DNA of 64,000 nucleotides, from the NCBI RefSeq assembly GCF_001401755.1, contig NZ_KQ474103.1, forward strand, positions 251,571-315,570, given 5' to 3'. The stretch comes from Aquimarina longa SW024. Its GTDB lineage: Bacteria; Bacteroidota; Bacteroidia; Flavobacteriales; Flavobacteriaceae. The notes under the pieces are model-generated. The model saw only the letters and a list, made by a program, of their open reading frames with translations, was not told the DNA's origin and did no database searches. Below are positions 1 through 9,240 of this stretch, piece by piece (positions within the stretch are counted from its first letter, which is position 1; each line of letters begins with the position of its first letter). A program made the translations under genes and the position numbers.

Positions 1-2210
1 TAAACGCATCTGGTGGTTTACCTCCATACAGATACACTATAGATAACGGTGCTACTTTTCAGAATAATGGAACATTTGAAAATCTTACTTCAGGAATCTA
101 TAGAGTTACTATAACTGACAATAATGATTGTGAAATTACGATTTGTAAGCACATATTATCTAACTGTACATATGCTATAACAGATATTAACAATACTTTT
201 GTTGATACTCCAGTAAACGGAAATGTATTAACCAATGATATAGATCTCGAAGGAAATACGCAAACGGTAATGACAACAACTGTTACAACTAAAGAAGGCG
301 TTATCGTTACTATAGAACCTCATACAGGAATGTACACCTATACTCCACCTATAGGGTTTATTGGTGAAGATTCTTTTGAATACACTATTTGTGACAATGG
401 TAATCCTGTTGCTTGTGATACCGCTAGTGTATATATTGAAGTATTTCTGGACAAAAACCCTAAAAACAATCCGCCCATTGCTAATCCAGATACTGCCATC
501 ACTGAAGTAAATACTCCCGTAAATGGTATTGTACTTGTTAATGATTTTGATCCCGATGGAGACACTATTGCCGTTACAACAACTACAGTTACGACTACAG
601 AAGGAGTTGATGTAACCATAGATGTAAACACAGGTACATATATCTATACTCCTCCTAATGGATTTACAGGTAATGATACCTTTGAGTATACTATTTGTGA
701 TAATGGTAATCCTATTTTATGTGATACTACTCTTGTAACAATTACTATTTTAAATAATCAAAGTAACAGCACTTTTGCTAATGATGATGCATACTTTACC
801 ACATGTGCCAGCATTCTAGGAAATATATCTGATAATGATTTTGATCCAGAAGGAGATCTACAAATCGTGAATATACTTCCTGTAGATAATGTAGATAATG
901 GGATTCTGAAACTTAACATTAATGGTTCCTTTACGTACACTCCCAATTCTGGATATACTGGTATAGATAGTTTTATATATACCATATGCGATACTAACTC
1001 CCCTATTGCTGCTTGTGATCAAGCAACTGTTTATATTACTATCTCAGACGTTATATCTCCTGATATAACTAATTGTAAGGTTATAGATAAAACAATCGAA
1101 TGTAATGGAACAGATAATGAAACTATAGCAAATATCTGGAATGCCAATAATATTACCGAATTAGAATCCTGCATTTCAGACACCTGTAACACCAATTTTG
1201 AAGGTAAGATAACCTCTTCTTATGATTTTAAAAATTTGGTAAGTTCTTGCGGTTCGGGAGGAACCATAGAAGCTATATATACTATAACAAATAAAAATGG
1301 AGGTACAACAACTCATACAGCAACACTTACTCTCAATGATTCAATCCCGCCAGATCTAACAAACTGTATAATTGCTGACATAACTTTAGAATGTTCTAAT
1401 CCTATTATTAAAGAAATTGCTAGTCAATGGAATACTGATAATATCGCTATATTAAAAACTTGTGCTACCGATAATTGTAATATAAGTACAGCTCCTTTAG
1501 TTACTTCGGATTATAACTTTGATACGATAATAGATGGAGTATTAGTTACCGAATATATAATCACAGATGATTGTAATAATACAACCAAACTACAGGCAAG
1601 AATAATACTTGAAAATAACTCTGAGGTTTTCGATATCACGCGTTTATGTATTGCTGATGATACAGAATCACAAATCTTTGACTTATTCAATTTGTTAGAG
1701 AAAGATTATGATCTGAATGGGGTCTGGGAGGTTGTATCCGGAAATGCTAGTGTAATTGATAATCATTTTTTTGATCCATTAAGCATAGAATTAGCAACTG
1801 AATCCTCTACTGAAATGATCACATTTAGTTATACAAATAATGATTCTCCTTGCTCAATATACCTCGAAACAACAATAGAGGTACACAATAGATGCGCTGT
1901 ATTCTCTTGTGGAGAAGATCGTATTAAAATTTCGAAAGTAATGACACCTAATGGGGATTCATATAATGAATACTTTTCAATTAATGGTGTAGAAAATTGT
2001 GGTTATGTCATAGACCTTAAAATTATTAATCGTTGGGGAGCGATTGTATATAGATCAAACGATTATCAAAATGATTGGAATGGCACAGCTCATCAATCTT
2101 CTGTAGGGTCTGCGAACCAAGTACCTAGTGGCACCTATTATAGTATTGTTACTATAAAAAACAGTGGTTTAAAACCGTTTAGCGCCCCATTATATATTGG
2201 AACAAAATAA
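1..2210 (+). CDS. Secreted multidomain adhesin-like protein with type IX C-terminal sorting domain (5' end outside window)
   Basis: The reading frame is open from the left edge (first full codon at 3), so the 5' end is missing; the first internal ATG at 270 is not the real start. The visible protein begins with a SprB-like repeat (GGLPPYRYTIDNG, then a VTITDNNDC end), followed by three tandem-95/Ig-like repeats of about 90 residues. Two Cys-rich HYR-like repeats of about 110 residues come next (each with a DxTNC motif). The last ~90 residues are a gliding-motility-type CHU_C domain (MTPNGDSYNEYF, IINRWG, VPSGTYY), the sorting signal for type IX export and surface attachment. The two genes downstream encode PorP/SprF-like and OmpA-like proteins, the usual partners of such giant surface proteins. 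The family is clear; the ligand is unknown. Confidence 0.9.
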   Translation, partial: NASGGLPPYRYTIDNGATFQNNGTFENLTSGIYRVTITDNNDCEITICKHILSNCTYAITDINNTFVDTPVNGNVLTNDIDLEGNTQTVMTTTVTTKEGVIVTIEPHTGMYTYTPPIGFIGEDSFEYTICDNGNPVACDTASVYIEVFLDKNPKNNPPIANPDTAITEVNTPVNGIVLVNDFDPDGDTIAVTTTTVTTTEGVDVTIDVNTGTYIYTPPNGFTGNDTFEYTICDNGNPILCDTTLVTITILNNQSNSTFANDDAYFTTCASILGNISDNDFDPEGDLQIVNILPVDNVDNGILKLNINGSFTYTPNSGYTGIDSFIYTICDTNSPIAACDQATVYITISDVISPDITNCKVIDKTIECNGTDNETIANIWNANNITELESCISDTCNTNFEGKITSSYDFKNLVSSCGSGGTIEAIYTITNKNGGTTTHTATLTLNDSIPPDLTNCIIADITLECSNPIIKEIASQWNTDNIAILKTCATDNCNISTAPLVTSDYNFDTIIDGVLVTEYIITDDCNNTTKLQARIILENNSEVFDITRLCIADDTESQIFDLFNLLEKDYDLNGVWEVVSGNASVIDNHFFDPLSIELATESSTEMITFSYTNNDSPCSIYLETTIEVHNRCAVFSCGEDRIKISKVMTPNGDSYNEYFSINGVENCGYVIDLKIINRWGAIVYRSNDYQNDWNGTAHQSSVGSANQVPSGTYYSIVTIKNSGLKPFSAPLYIGTK
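175..1045 (+). repeat. Three tandem Ig-like (tandem-95/VCBS type) repeats inside the CHU_C protein gene
   Basis: Three consecutive units of about 260-290 nt start near 175, 490 and 781. Each encodes the pattern xNDxDxxGD...YTYTPxxGFxGxDSFxYTICD...A/TxVxIxI. Units 1 and 2 are much closer to each other than to unit 3, including a shared TTxTTxEGVxVTI block, which suggests a more recent duplication. Such repeats form rod-like extensions in surface adhesins. Confidence 0.75.
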
Positions 2211-2221
2211 AATAAGTACTG

Positions 2222-3163
2222 ATGGGAGGTGTAAAAAACATAATAATAATAGTAGTAATACTATGTATTAACTCGGTTGGATTAGCACAACAATTACCGC
2301 AGTTTACACAATACATGTTTAATACTATTTCTATAAATCCAGCCTATGCTGGTAGTAGAGAAACACTAAGCATTGTCGGTTTACATAGAACACAATGGAC
2401 AGGGATACAAGGTGGTCCAAAAACTCAAACGCTATCCGTTCATTCTCCTTTGCAGAATCAAAAAATAGGAATTGGGTTATCAGTAATACACGATACTCCC
2501 GGTTTTGAAAACTATCTATATCTATATGGAGATTTTTCTTATTCGATTTCTATTACAGAAAATTCCAAATTAGCTTTTGGACTAAAAGGAGGAGTTACTA
2601 ATTATAATCTAGATCAGGAATTTTTAAATGATCCAGAAGTAGCGGCAGATCCTTTCTTCGGAAATTACACGAATCACTGGAACCCTAATATTGGCGCAGG
2701 ATTATATATACATTCTAATAAGTGGTACTTAGGGTTATCAGCTCCCAGAATACTAAATATAGATCATAATAAAACTCCTGAAAACTCTACCGTAGAATAT
2801 ATCGCATTAGAACGTGTCAGTTATTATTTTACAGGAGGGTATGTATTTGACCTCTCTATAAATACAAAACTAAAGCCATCGGCTCTTTTTAAAGCCACCA
2901 ATGGCGCACCTATTTCTATGGACTTAAATGCAAATTTCTTATTCTATAATAAATTCTGGCTCGGAGGTTCATATAGATATAATCAATATACCGCATCAAT
3001 TGGAGCTTTAGTAGATTTTCAGGTAACAAAACAATTTAGAATTGGCTATGCTTATGAACATTTTATTTCTAATATAAAACCATATATAGGAAGTACTCAT
3101 GAGGTTTTACTTATGTATGAATTGTTTAATGAAAAACGGGTTAGATCTCCTAGATATTTTTAA
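2222..3163 (+). CDS. PorP/SprF family type IX secretion membrane protein
   Basis: The protein has 313 residues and a signal peptide ending near residue 22 (VGLAQQ). The mature N-terminus carries the family hallmark QFTQYMFNTISINPAYAGSR and the block LHRTQWTGIQGGP. The rest is an alternating beta pattern ending in an outer-membrane strand-like region. PorP/SprF proteins sit in the outer membrane and help secrete or anchor a particular CHU_C cargo, usually encoded next door. The gene starts 11 nt after the CHU_C gene and 14 nt before the OmpA-like gene, so the three probably form one operon. It may be a cargo-specific paralogue rather than the core PorP of the motor. Confidence 0.9.
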   Translation: MGGVKNIIIIVVILCINSVGLAQQLPQFTQYMFNTISINPAYAGSRETLSIVGLHRTQWTGIQGGPKTQTLSVHSPLQNQKIGIGLSVIHDTPGFENYLYLYGDFSYSISITENSKLAFGLKGGVTNYNLDQEFLNDPEVAADPFFGNYTNHWNPNIGAGLYIHSNKWYLGLSAPRILNIDHNKTPENSTVEYIALERVSYYFTGGYVFDLSINTKLKPSALFKATNGAPISMDLNANFLFYNKFWLGGSYRYNQYTASIGALVDFQVTKQFRIGYAYEHFISNIKPYIGSTHEVLLMYELFNEKRVRSPRYF

Positions 3164-3177
3164 CGCTCTATAGATAT

Positions 3178-5124
3178 ATGAAAAATAAAATATGGTTAGT
3201 TATACTACTTCTATTTAGTATTTTTATTCATGCTCAAAAAGTAAAGGTTGCGGATAAATACTTTAGAGATTTTGCATACCTAAATGCTATTGAATTATAT
3301 AAAGAAGCATTAAAGAAGGGAGATAGCACTAAACATATTTTATCTAGGATTGGAGATTGTTATTATAATAACTCTGACTCAGAACAAGCTTATTTTTGGT
3401 ATAATAAAGCAGTTCATAAATACAAGAAAATACATCCAGAATATATTTATAAATACATACAAACTTTAATAAGTCTTGGTAAATATGATAAAGCAAATAC
3501 ATGGCTTAAAAAGCTTAAGATTCTTCAACAAAATAGTAAATATACAAGGGGTATTGAAAATATAAACCTTGAGAAATTTCAAGAATTATCCACTCCTAAA
3601 GATATCCATGTTCGTATCATAAATTTAGAATCTAATAGTAAGTACTCTGATTTTGGGGGATTTGAACAAAATGGAAATTTATATTTTTCATCATCAAGAA
3701 CAGATGATCGTATTAAAAATAAAAAGAAGGTTTATAAATGGAATGGAGAACCTTATTTAAACATTTATCAATCTATAATTGATCGAATTGATGCTACTAT
3801 TGTTGTAAAAAATATTACCCCTATTACATCTGATCAAATAAACTTAAAAAATGAACATGAAGGAACATTAACAATCACCAACGATGGAAAAACATTATTT
3901 TTTACCAGAAATAATATTAATAAAAGAAAAAAAACATCGTACGATAAAGAAGGGAATTCTAATCTAATGTTATATCGAGCGAAGCTCCAAAATGGTCAAT
4001 GGACAGCTATTGAAGAATTACCATTTAATGGTAAAACATTCTCTACCGGACATCCTGCATTGAGCCCTGATGAAAAAACTTTATATTTTGTATCCGATAG
4101 AAAAGGAGGTTATGGGCAATCAGATATCTATAAAGTAGCGATTAATGACGATGGTACTTTTGGAACTATAAAAAACCTAGGAAATCAGATTAATACTGAA
4201 GGACGAGAAGTATTTCCTTTTGTAGCCAAAGATACTACGCTATACTTTTCTTCTGACAGTCATATCAACTTAGGGCTTCTAGATATTTACAAGTCTAATA
4301 TACTACATAAGAAAGCTCATGAAGATGTCGAAATTAAAAACCTAGGAGCTCCTTATAATAGTGGTTATGATGATTTTGCGTTCTTTGTAAACCCTGCTAA
4401 TGATTCTGGTTATTTTTCATCTAACAGAATTGGAGGAACAGGAAGCGATGATATATATGCATTTGATAGCTACAAGTGTAAACAAATCTTAACAGGTATA
4501 ACATATAATAAACATACTTCTGAACCACTTGCTGGGGTTACCGTAAAAATTATCGATGAAACAGGCAAAATCATTAACACTACGCTATCTAATAAAAACG
4601 GGAGGTATATATTCAGAGAAATACCCTGCGCAAAAACATATTCTATTCTTGCGACTAAAACGAATTACAGGCTCGATTCTAAAAAATTCTCAACAACAAC
4701 AATTAATGAAAATGAAATCAAACTAGATTTATTTCTAATGCCATTAATTATAAAGAAAGAAATCGTTGTTAATCCTATTTTCTTTGACTTTGACAAATCT
4801 GATATCCGAGCAGACGCAGCGTATGAATTAGAAAATATTGTTAGTGTAATGCGGAGCAACCCCAAAATGGTTATCAAAATTGAATCTCATACAGACAGTC
4901 GTGGTAGTCATAGATATAATATGAAACTTTCGCATAAACGTGCAAATGCTACCAGAGATTATATTTTATCCAGAGGAATTACTACAGATAGAGTTCCAAG
5001 TGCCATTGGTTATGGCGAATCACAACTAGCAACTCAATGTGGTGATCTAAAAGAACATTCCTGTACTGAAAAAGAACATGAAGAGAATAGACGTTCCGTT
5101 TTTTTAATTATTACTGACGATTAA
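3178..5124 (+). CDS. OmpA family protein with TPR, PD40 and carboxypeptidase-regulatory domains (PorE-like)
   Basis: The 648-residue protein has a signal peptide (residues 1-19, ending IHAQ). A TPR-like helical region spans about 20-130 and PD40/beta-propeller repeats about 155-430 (YFSSSRTDD, LSPDEKTLYFVSDRKGG). A CarboxypepD_reg-like beta-sandwich follows at about 437-520, and a C-terminal OmpA peptidoglycan-binding domain at about 530-648 (FFDFDKSDIR, SHTDSRGS, LSHKRA). This architecture matches PorE-like proteins, which link type IX components to peptidoglycan. It is the third gene of the CHU_C-PorP-OmpA set. The exact cargo is inferred from position only. Confidence 0.9.
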   Translation: MKNKIWLVILLLFSIFIHAQKVKVADKYFRDFAYLNAIELYKEALKKGDSTKHILSRIGDCYYNNSDSEQAYFWYNKAVHKYKKIHPEYIYKYIQTLISLGKYDKANTWLKKLKILQQNSKYTRGIENINLEKFQELSTPKDIHVRIINLESNSKYSDFGGFEQNGNLYFSSSRTDDRIKNKKKVYKWNGEPYLNIYQSIIDRIDATIVVKNITPITSDQINLKNEHEGTLTITNDGKTLFFTRNNINKRKKTSYDKEGNSNLMLYRAKLQNGQWTAIEELPFNGKTFSTGHPALSPDEKTLYFVSDRKGGYGQSDIYKVAINDDGTFGTIKNLGNQINTEGREVFPFVAKDTTLYFSSDSHINLGLLDIYKSNILHKKAHEDVEIKNLGAPYNSGYDDFAFFVNPANDSGYFSSNRIGGTGSDDIYAFDSYKCKQILTGITYNKHTSEPLAGVTVKIIDETGKIINTTLSNKNGRYIFREIPCAKTYSILATKTNYRLDSKKFSTTTINENEIKLDLFLMPLIIKKEIVVNPIFFDFDKSDIRADAAYELENIVSVMRSNPKMVIKIESHTDSRGSHRYNMKLSHKRANATRDYILSRGITTDRVPSAIGYGESQLATQCGDLKEHSCTEKEHEENRRSVFLIITDD

Positions 5125-5201
5125 TAAAAAATTATCTACCTCAGTTTAAAACAGCAAAATCCTAGTTTATAGTAGCGCTGATTAATGAACTACTCTAGGG
5201 C

Positions 5202-5696
5202 TTACTTCTTAATAAAAATGTTAGTATAATATAACACTCCATTTTTATTCTGTTCTACAGAAATATCAAAATCTGTATAATCGCCTTCTATTGTCTCTCT
5301 ATGACTATCACTTTTAATCCATGCATTGACGACAGATTTTGCTGAGGAATAACCATACCCTACATTTTCTGCAACTTTATTTGCTCCTGTATTAGCTATA
5401 AGATATGATTTACGCCTATGAAAGTAATCATGAGACATCTGATTTTGCTTAATCATATAATCTGTATGACTATATGCTTGTGACTTTACAATATCTGAAG
5501 TACCTAAAATGCGTAAACCTATAGAGTTTCGATAGTTATTTATAAGTTCTAAAATCTCTAGTTCTATTGATTTTACTTCAGGAATTATTAATTCTTTATG
5601 TATAGTATTTAAATCATCTTCAACATTCTCTGATGAACATGCAAACAATAATGTTACTGTATAAGCAATACAGAGCATTCTAATAAGTAATTTCAT
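5202..5696 (-). CDS. CAP-domain (SCP/PR-1) lipoprotein
   Basis: The protein has 164 residues and a lipoprotein signal with lipobox LFAC near residues 17-20. A compact CAP domain follows: LELINNYRNSIGL, then HTDYMIKQNQMSHD, AENVGYGYSSAKSVVNAWIKSDSHRE, and a final beta strand GVLYYTNIFIKK. Conserved CAP His and Glu residues are present (H in SHD, E in AEN, H in SHRE). Bacterial CAP proteins are extracytoplasmic and mostly of unknown activity. The gene is convergent with the OmpA-like gene and has no obvious operon partner. Confidence 0.85.
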   Translation of the reverse strand: MKLLIRMLCIAYTVTLLFACSSENVEDDLNTIHKELIIPEVKSIELEILELINNYRNSIGLRILGTSDIVKSQAYSHTDYMIKQNQMSHDYFHRRKSYLIANTGANKVAENVGYGYSSAKSVVNAWIKSDSHRETIEGDYTDFDISVEQNKNGVLYYTNIFIKK

Positions 5697-5891
5697 AAAT
5701 TTGGAGCGTAGGTTTGGGACTACTAATGCAAACTACAAAATATAGGCTAACAAACTATAAATCAAATGTTAAAATTAACAAAGGACATTAATTTTATCGA
5801 ACTATTTAGCAGATAATCGGTAAAACATATTATTTTCAAAACCAAAAGCTTGTTTTTTTCAGGTTTTTCAATTAGATCATCATAGTAATGA

Positions 5892-6434
5892 TTATAGTTG
5901 TTTTATTTTTTGATTATACTCGGATATTTTTGTTTTTAATCGTTGACTTAGATACTCGTTCTTATTACTAAGGGTATCTAAAATTAGCTTAGCCTCTTCA
6001 CAATATGCTATCACTTTATCCTTATTCCAATGTTTAGGAGGAGTTTGTAAATTAGTTATTCTATCAGCGATTTTAACTAATCCAACTTCTTTTTGCAATT
6101 TATTTATTCGATTTAAGCTATCCATCATCCTTTCTTTTTTGGTTTGTAGCTTTTCATCTTTGGTCAACGCTTCTACTGCTTGGGCTATTGGTTCTCCAAA
6201 TTTTCTTTTAATTTCTTCAAAATCAGTATTTGTATCTTCAATAGTATCATGTAATATTGCTACCTGAATCGCAAAGTCAATATTAAATTTAGCGCCTAGG
6301 TTATAAGCAACTAGCACTTCCATAGCTACATTAGAGATATGTAATAGGTAATTAGAATTTGTTCCGGGCACTTTCTGCTCACTATGCTTTTCTCCTGCAA
6401 ACTTGATTGCTTCTTGATATAATTCTTGCGTCAT
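5892..6434 (-). CDS. HD-domain hydrolase, MESH1/SpoT-hydrolase-like
   Basis: The 180-residue product is a single HD hydrolase domain resembling the (p)ppGpp 3'-pyrophosphohydrolase half of RelA/SpoT: an early H in YLLHISNVAMEV, the metal motif HDTIEDT, and a later KIADRITNL block. No synthetase, TGS or ACT domain is present, so it matches small stand-alone alarmone hydrolases (MESH1-like) in length. I chose the ATG at 6434; the longer alternative uses TTG at 6455. It may instead act on another phosphorylated nucleotide. The neighbours do not point to a pathway. Confidence 0.8.
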   Translation of the reverse strand: MTQELYQEAIKFAGEKHSEQKVPGTNSNYLLHISNVAMEVLVAYNLGAKFNIDFAIQVAILHDTIEDTNTDFEEIKRKFGEPIAQAVEALTKDEKLQTKKERMMDSLNRINKLQKEVGLVKIADRITNLQTPPKHWNKDKVIAYCEEAKLILDTLSNKNEYLSQRLKTKISEYNQKIKQL

Positions 6435-6537
6435 TTTCGTTGTTTCTTTTACCAATTTATAATATCGTTTTATGATTCAAAATAACAACGTTCACGTTTC
6501 TTTGTATACTAGTGCAGAAATTTGATTGAGATATATT

Positions 6538-7326
6538 TTATTCTAAATCTTCTTTCATTTTTTTCTCATCTAAATACCCCCAATCATGGATTACTTTAAA
6601 TTCTGCTTTTAATAAGAATTTTTTCTTTGTACTAATCTCCATTAGGTTAAGAACAAAACTCCCTTTTACCTTCTGTTGTCCGGTTACCATATACTTACTT
6701 ATAGAAGACATCTCATTTTCTTTTTTAGACACTGTATCTTCTGCTGAGTCTATTTCAAAAATATTTTCTTGCTCTTCCATTAGCACGAAACGATCCGGAA
6801 TATTATCTAACAAGCCCTTTTCTAATCCTAGCTCATAGCTTTTTTGGTCTATTACTCCCGTTATATAAAATTTATTTTTTCCTAAAGCATCTTTTTGACT
6901 AGCACTTATAAAAGACTCTATTTCAAACCGATTAGGAAGTATTTTCATCTCATCTTTTTCTGGATAAAACACAAAACCAAAACTACTATAAACCTCATTT
7001 CTAGGTTCATAAAATTCAAAACTAATAGTTCGACTATTACCTAGATCACTACTCTGAATAGTAGTAAACTTGACCTTTTCTACTTCGAAGTTTTCATCAA
7101 AAACCCCTCTTTCAATAAATTTAAACTCATAGAATTTTTCCTCTTTATATACCTCTACATTATCTTCTTCGATATGTTCTTCTTCAATTGAGGGATTTAC
7201 ATCATATTCTGTTGTTGTATCCTGTATATTATTGTTTGAAGAATTTTCTTTATTATTTTTCCCTCCACAAGACCATAATATAGCTGTTAGAAGTAAAGCT
7301 GAAATAAAATTTATAGGATTTTTCAT
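6538..7326 (-). CDS. Hypothetical lipoprotein
   Basis: The protein has 262 residues and a signal peptide with lipobox LWSC (Cys near residue 20). A low-complexity acidic Asn/Glu linker follows (about 22-65), then a mixed alpha/beta region of about 190 residues rich in Lys and Glu. I recognise no family. It is probably anchored in a membrane facing the periplasm or cell surface. The gene lies between the HD hydrolase and recN on the same strand but with gaps of about 100 and 160 nt, so it may be transcribed alone. Confidence 0.75.
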   Translation of the reverse strand: MKNPINFISALLLTAILWSCGGKNNKENSSNNNIQDTTTEYDVNPSIEEEHIEEDNVEVYKEEKFYEFKFIERGVFDENFEVEKVKFTTIQSSDLGNSRTISFEFYEPRNEVYSSFGFVFYPEKDEMKILPNRFEIESFISASQKDALGKNKFYITGVIDQKSYELGLEKGLLDNIPDRFVLMEEQENIFEIDSAEDTVSKKENEMSSISKYMVTGQQKVKGSFVLNLMEISTKKKFLLKAEFKVIHDWGYLDEKKMKEDLE

Positions 7327-7485
7327 CTAATTATTGAGTATGTTTTTCATAAATTCAATCCGAAAATACAAAAATTATATATTGAAATTATGTATAGTTG
7401 TTTATTAAATAATAATCTGCTATCAATTATAGCAACTACTACATAAGGTTTAGATAGAAATACTACTAAAGATTATAAACTTTTT

Positions 7486-9150
7486 TTAATTTAATGCTGA
7501 GTCTAATAACGATTTTGCGTGAGTTAATGCAGAATCAGAACTATTTTTACCTCCTATCATTTCTGCAATCTCTCTGATTCGTTCTTCTTCGTTTAACAAC
7601 TTAAGTTGCGTAACGGTGGTATTTTTTATATCTTCTTTAAAAACCTTATAATGACTCTGCCCTTTTGCTGCAATCTGCGGTAAGTGTGTAATGCTAAAAA
7701 CTTGTAAATTCTGACTCATACTCATCATTACATCTGCCATCTTATGGGCTACTTCACCTGATACTCCTGTATCTATTTCATCAAAAATAATTGTAGGTAA
7801 TTGAGCATATCTAGAAAGAATAGATTTAATAGCCAGCATAATTCTAGACAATTCTCCTCCTGATGCTACTTTTTTAAGCTCTCCATAAGTACCTCCTTTA
7901 TTGGCAGAAAATAAAAATGTAAGAGTCTCTTTTCCATTAGAAAAATATTTTTCCTGTAAGATCAATGATGCCTGAAATGTAGCGTTTGGCATCCCTAATG
8001 CTTTAAGAATACCTTCTAATTCTTTTATCAGCTTGGGTAATGCTTTATTGCGTTTTTTATGAATTTTTTCTGAAACCTCATCTAATTGAGATTGAATTTT
8101 CTCTATTTCGTTTTTCAGTACTTCTATATCTTCTGTAAGAGATTCTGTTTTAGAAACTTTTGCTCGCAATGCATCTGTTAAAGTAAGTAGTCCTTCTACA
8201 CTTGATACATTATGCTTTACTTGCAAGGTATTCAATAACTGAATACGCTGATTTGCTCGTTCCAATTGCTCGGGATCGGCTTCTAGCTTTTCTAATTCAT
8301 TCAGCAATGATACATTAATATCTTCTAATTCTATATAAACACTTTGGATTCGTTCAGATAACTCATTTAACTGACCTGAATAAGACTCAATTTTAGAAAG
8401 ATTATTTTTAATTGTATTTAATTGATCTGATACTCCTATTTCTTCGGAAGTAGCTATTGCTATTGATCCCGACAATCTTTCCTGAATTTCTTCTATATTA
8501 TTAAGTCGTTCATATTCCTCTTCTACTTCTTGTAATTCTCCTGATTTTAATTTTGCATCTTCTAATTCTTTTAAAAGAAAAGCATTATAATCGTATTCTT
8601 TTGTAAAATCTTCTTGATTGGCTATAAGTGCATGCAACTCTTTTTCTTTCTTCTTTAAAAGAATAAGTCCTCGTTTATACGATTTAATTTCGCGATCTGC
8701 ACCAGCTAATGCATCTAATACTTCAAACTGAAAATCATTAGTAGTAACTTCTAAAGTTTGATGTTGACTATGAATATCGATCAACTTTACTCCTAGAGAT
8801 CCTAAGGATTGTAATGTGACTGGTGTATCATTTATAAAAGCTCTAGATTTACCTGATGGTAAGATCTCTCGTCTAATTATAGTCTGGTCTTCATAATCAA
8901 GTCCTTCTTCTTTAAAAAAAGAATCGAGGTCGTATTTTTCTATATTAAATACTCCTTCTATAACGCATTTCTGAGAACTATCTTTAACATTACTAAGGTC
9001 TGCTCTTTTACCTAGCAATAGCCCCAGAGCGCCAAGTAGTAAAGATTTACCTGCTCCTGTTTCTCCTGTAATTGTTATTAAACCCGAATCAAACGCTACT
9101 TGTAGCTGTTCTATTAATGCGAAGTTTTTTATAGAAAGACCTCTTAACAA
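7486..9150 (-). CDS. recN: DNA repair protein RecN
   Basis: This 554-residue SMC-like ATPase acts in recombinational repair of double-strand breaks. It has a Walker A (GETGAGKSLLLGALGLLLGKR region, near residue 30), a family N-terminus (MLRGLSIKNFALIEQL) and two long coiled-coil arms at about 150-360. A C-terminal head carries the ABC signature (SGGELSRIMLAIKSI), Walker B (IIFDEIDTGVSGEVA) and an ITHLPQIAA switch. The length is normal. It is the last gene of a minus-strand block bamD-rpoZ-coaBC-porD-recN seen widely in Flavobacteriaceae. A TATCTTTG box lies 32 nt upstream, so it may have its own promoter. Confidence 0.96.
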   Translation of the reverse strand: MLRGLSIKNFALIEQLQVAFDSGLITITGETGAGKSLLLGALGLLLGKRADLSNVKDSSQKCVIEGVFNIEKYDLDSFFKEEGLDYEDQTIIRREILPSGKSRAFINDTPVTLQSLGSLGVKLIDIHSQHQTLEVTTNDFQFEVLDALAGADREIKSYKRGLILLKKKEKELHALIANQEDFTKEYDYNAFLLKELEDAKLKSGELQEVEEEYERLNNIEEIQERLSGSIAIATSEEIGVSDQLNTIKNNLSKIESYSGQLNELSERIQSVYIELEDINVSLLNELEKLEADPEQLERANQRIQLLNTLQVKHNVSSVEGLLTLTDALRAKVSKTESLTEDIEVLKNEIEKIQSQLDEVSEKIHKKRNKALPKLIKELEGILKALGMPNATFQASLILQEKYFSNGKETLTFLFSANKGGTYGELKKVASGGELSRIMLAIKSILSRYAQLPTIIFDEIDTGVSGEVAHKMADVMMSMSQNLQVFSITHLPQIAAKGQSHYKVFKEDIKNTTVTQLKLLNEEERIREIAEMIGGKNSSDSALTHAKSLLDSALN

Positions 9151-9181
9151 AGGATAGAAAAATTTTATTGTTTTTAAAAGA

Positions 9182-9189
9182 CAAAGATA
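9182..9189 (-). promoter_or_regulatory. Candidate -7 box for recN
   Basis: The minus strand reads TATCTTTG, matching the Bacteroidota -7 consensus TAnnTTTG, 32 nt before the recN ATG. No clear -33 TTG is seen. Confidence 0.45.
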
Positions 9190-9240
9190 CTACAGTTCTA
9201 AAAAAAATCACTCGTTTATTTTCAGAATAAAGTACTTTTT

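Noticed and set aside
338..631. Minus-strand ORF over the adhesin repeats
   Set aside because: It is an antisense shadow of the repeat-coding frame with no family resemblance.
175..1045. CRISPR-like or non-coding repeat array
   Set aside because: The repeats are about 270 nt, in frame and encode Ig-like domains.
270..2210. ATG at 270 as the start of the CHU_C protein
   Set aside because: The same frame is open to the left edge and encodes a SprB-like repeat, so the gene begins outside the window.
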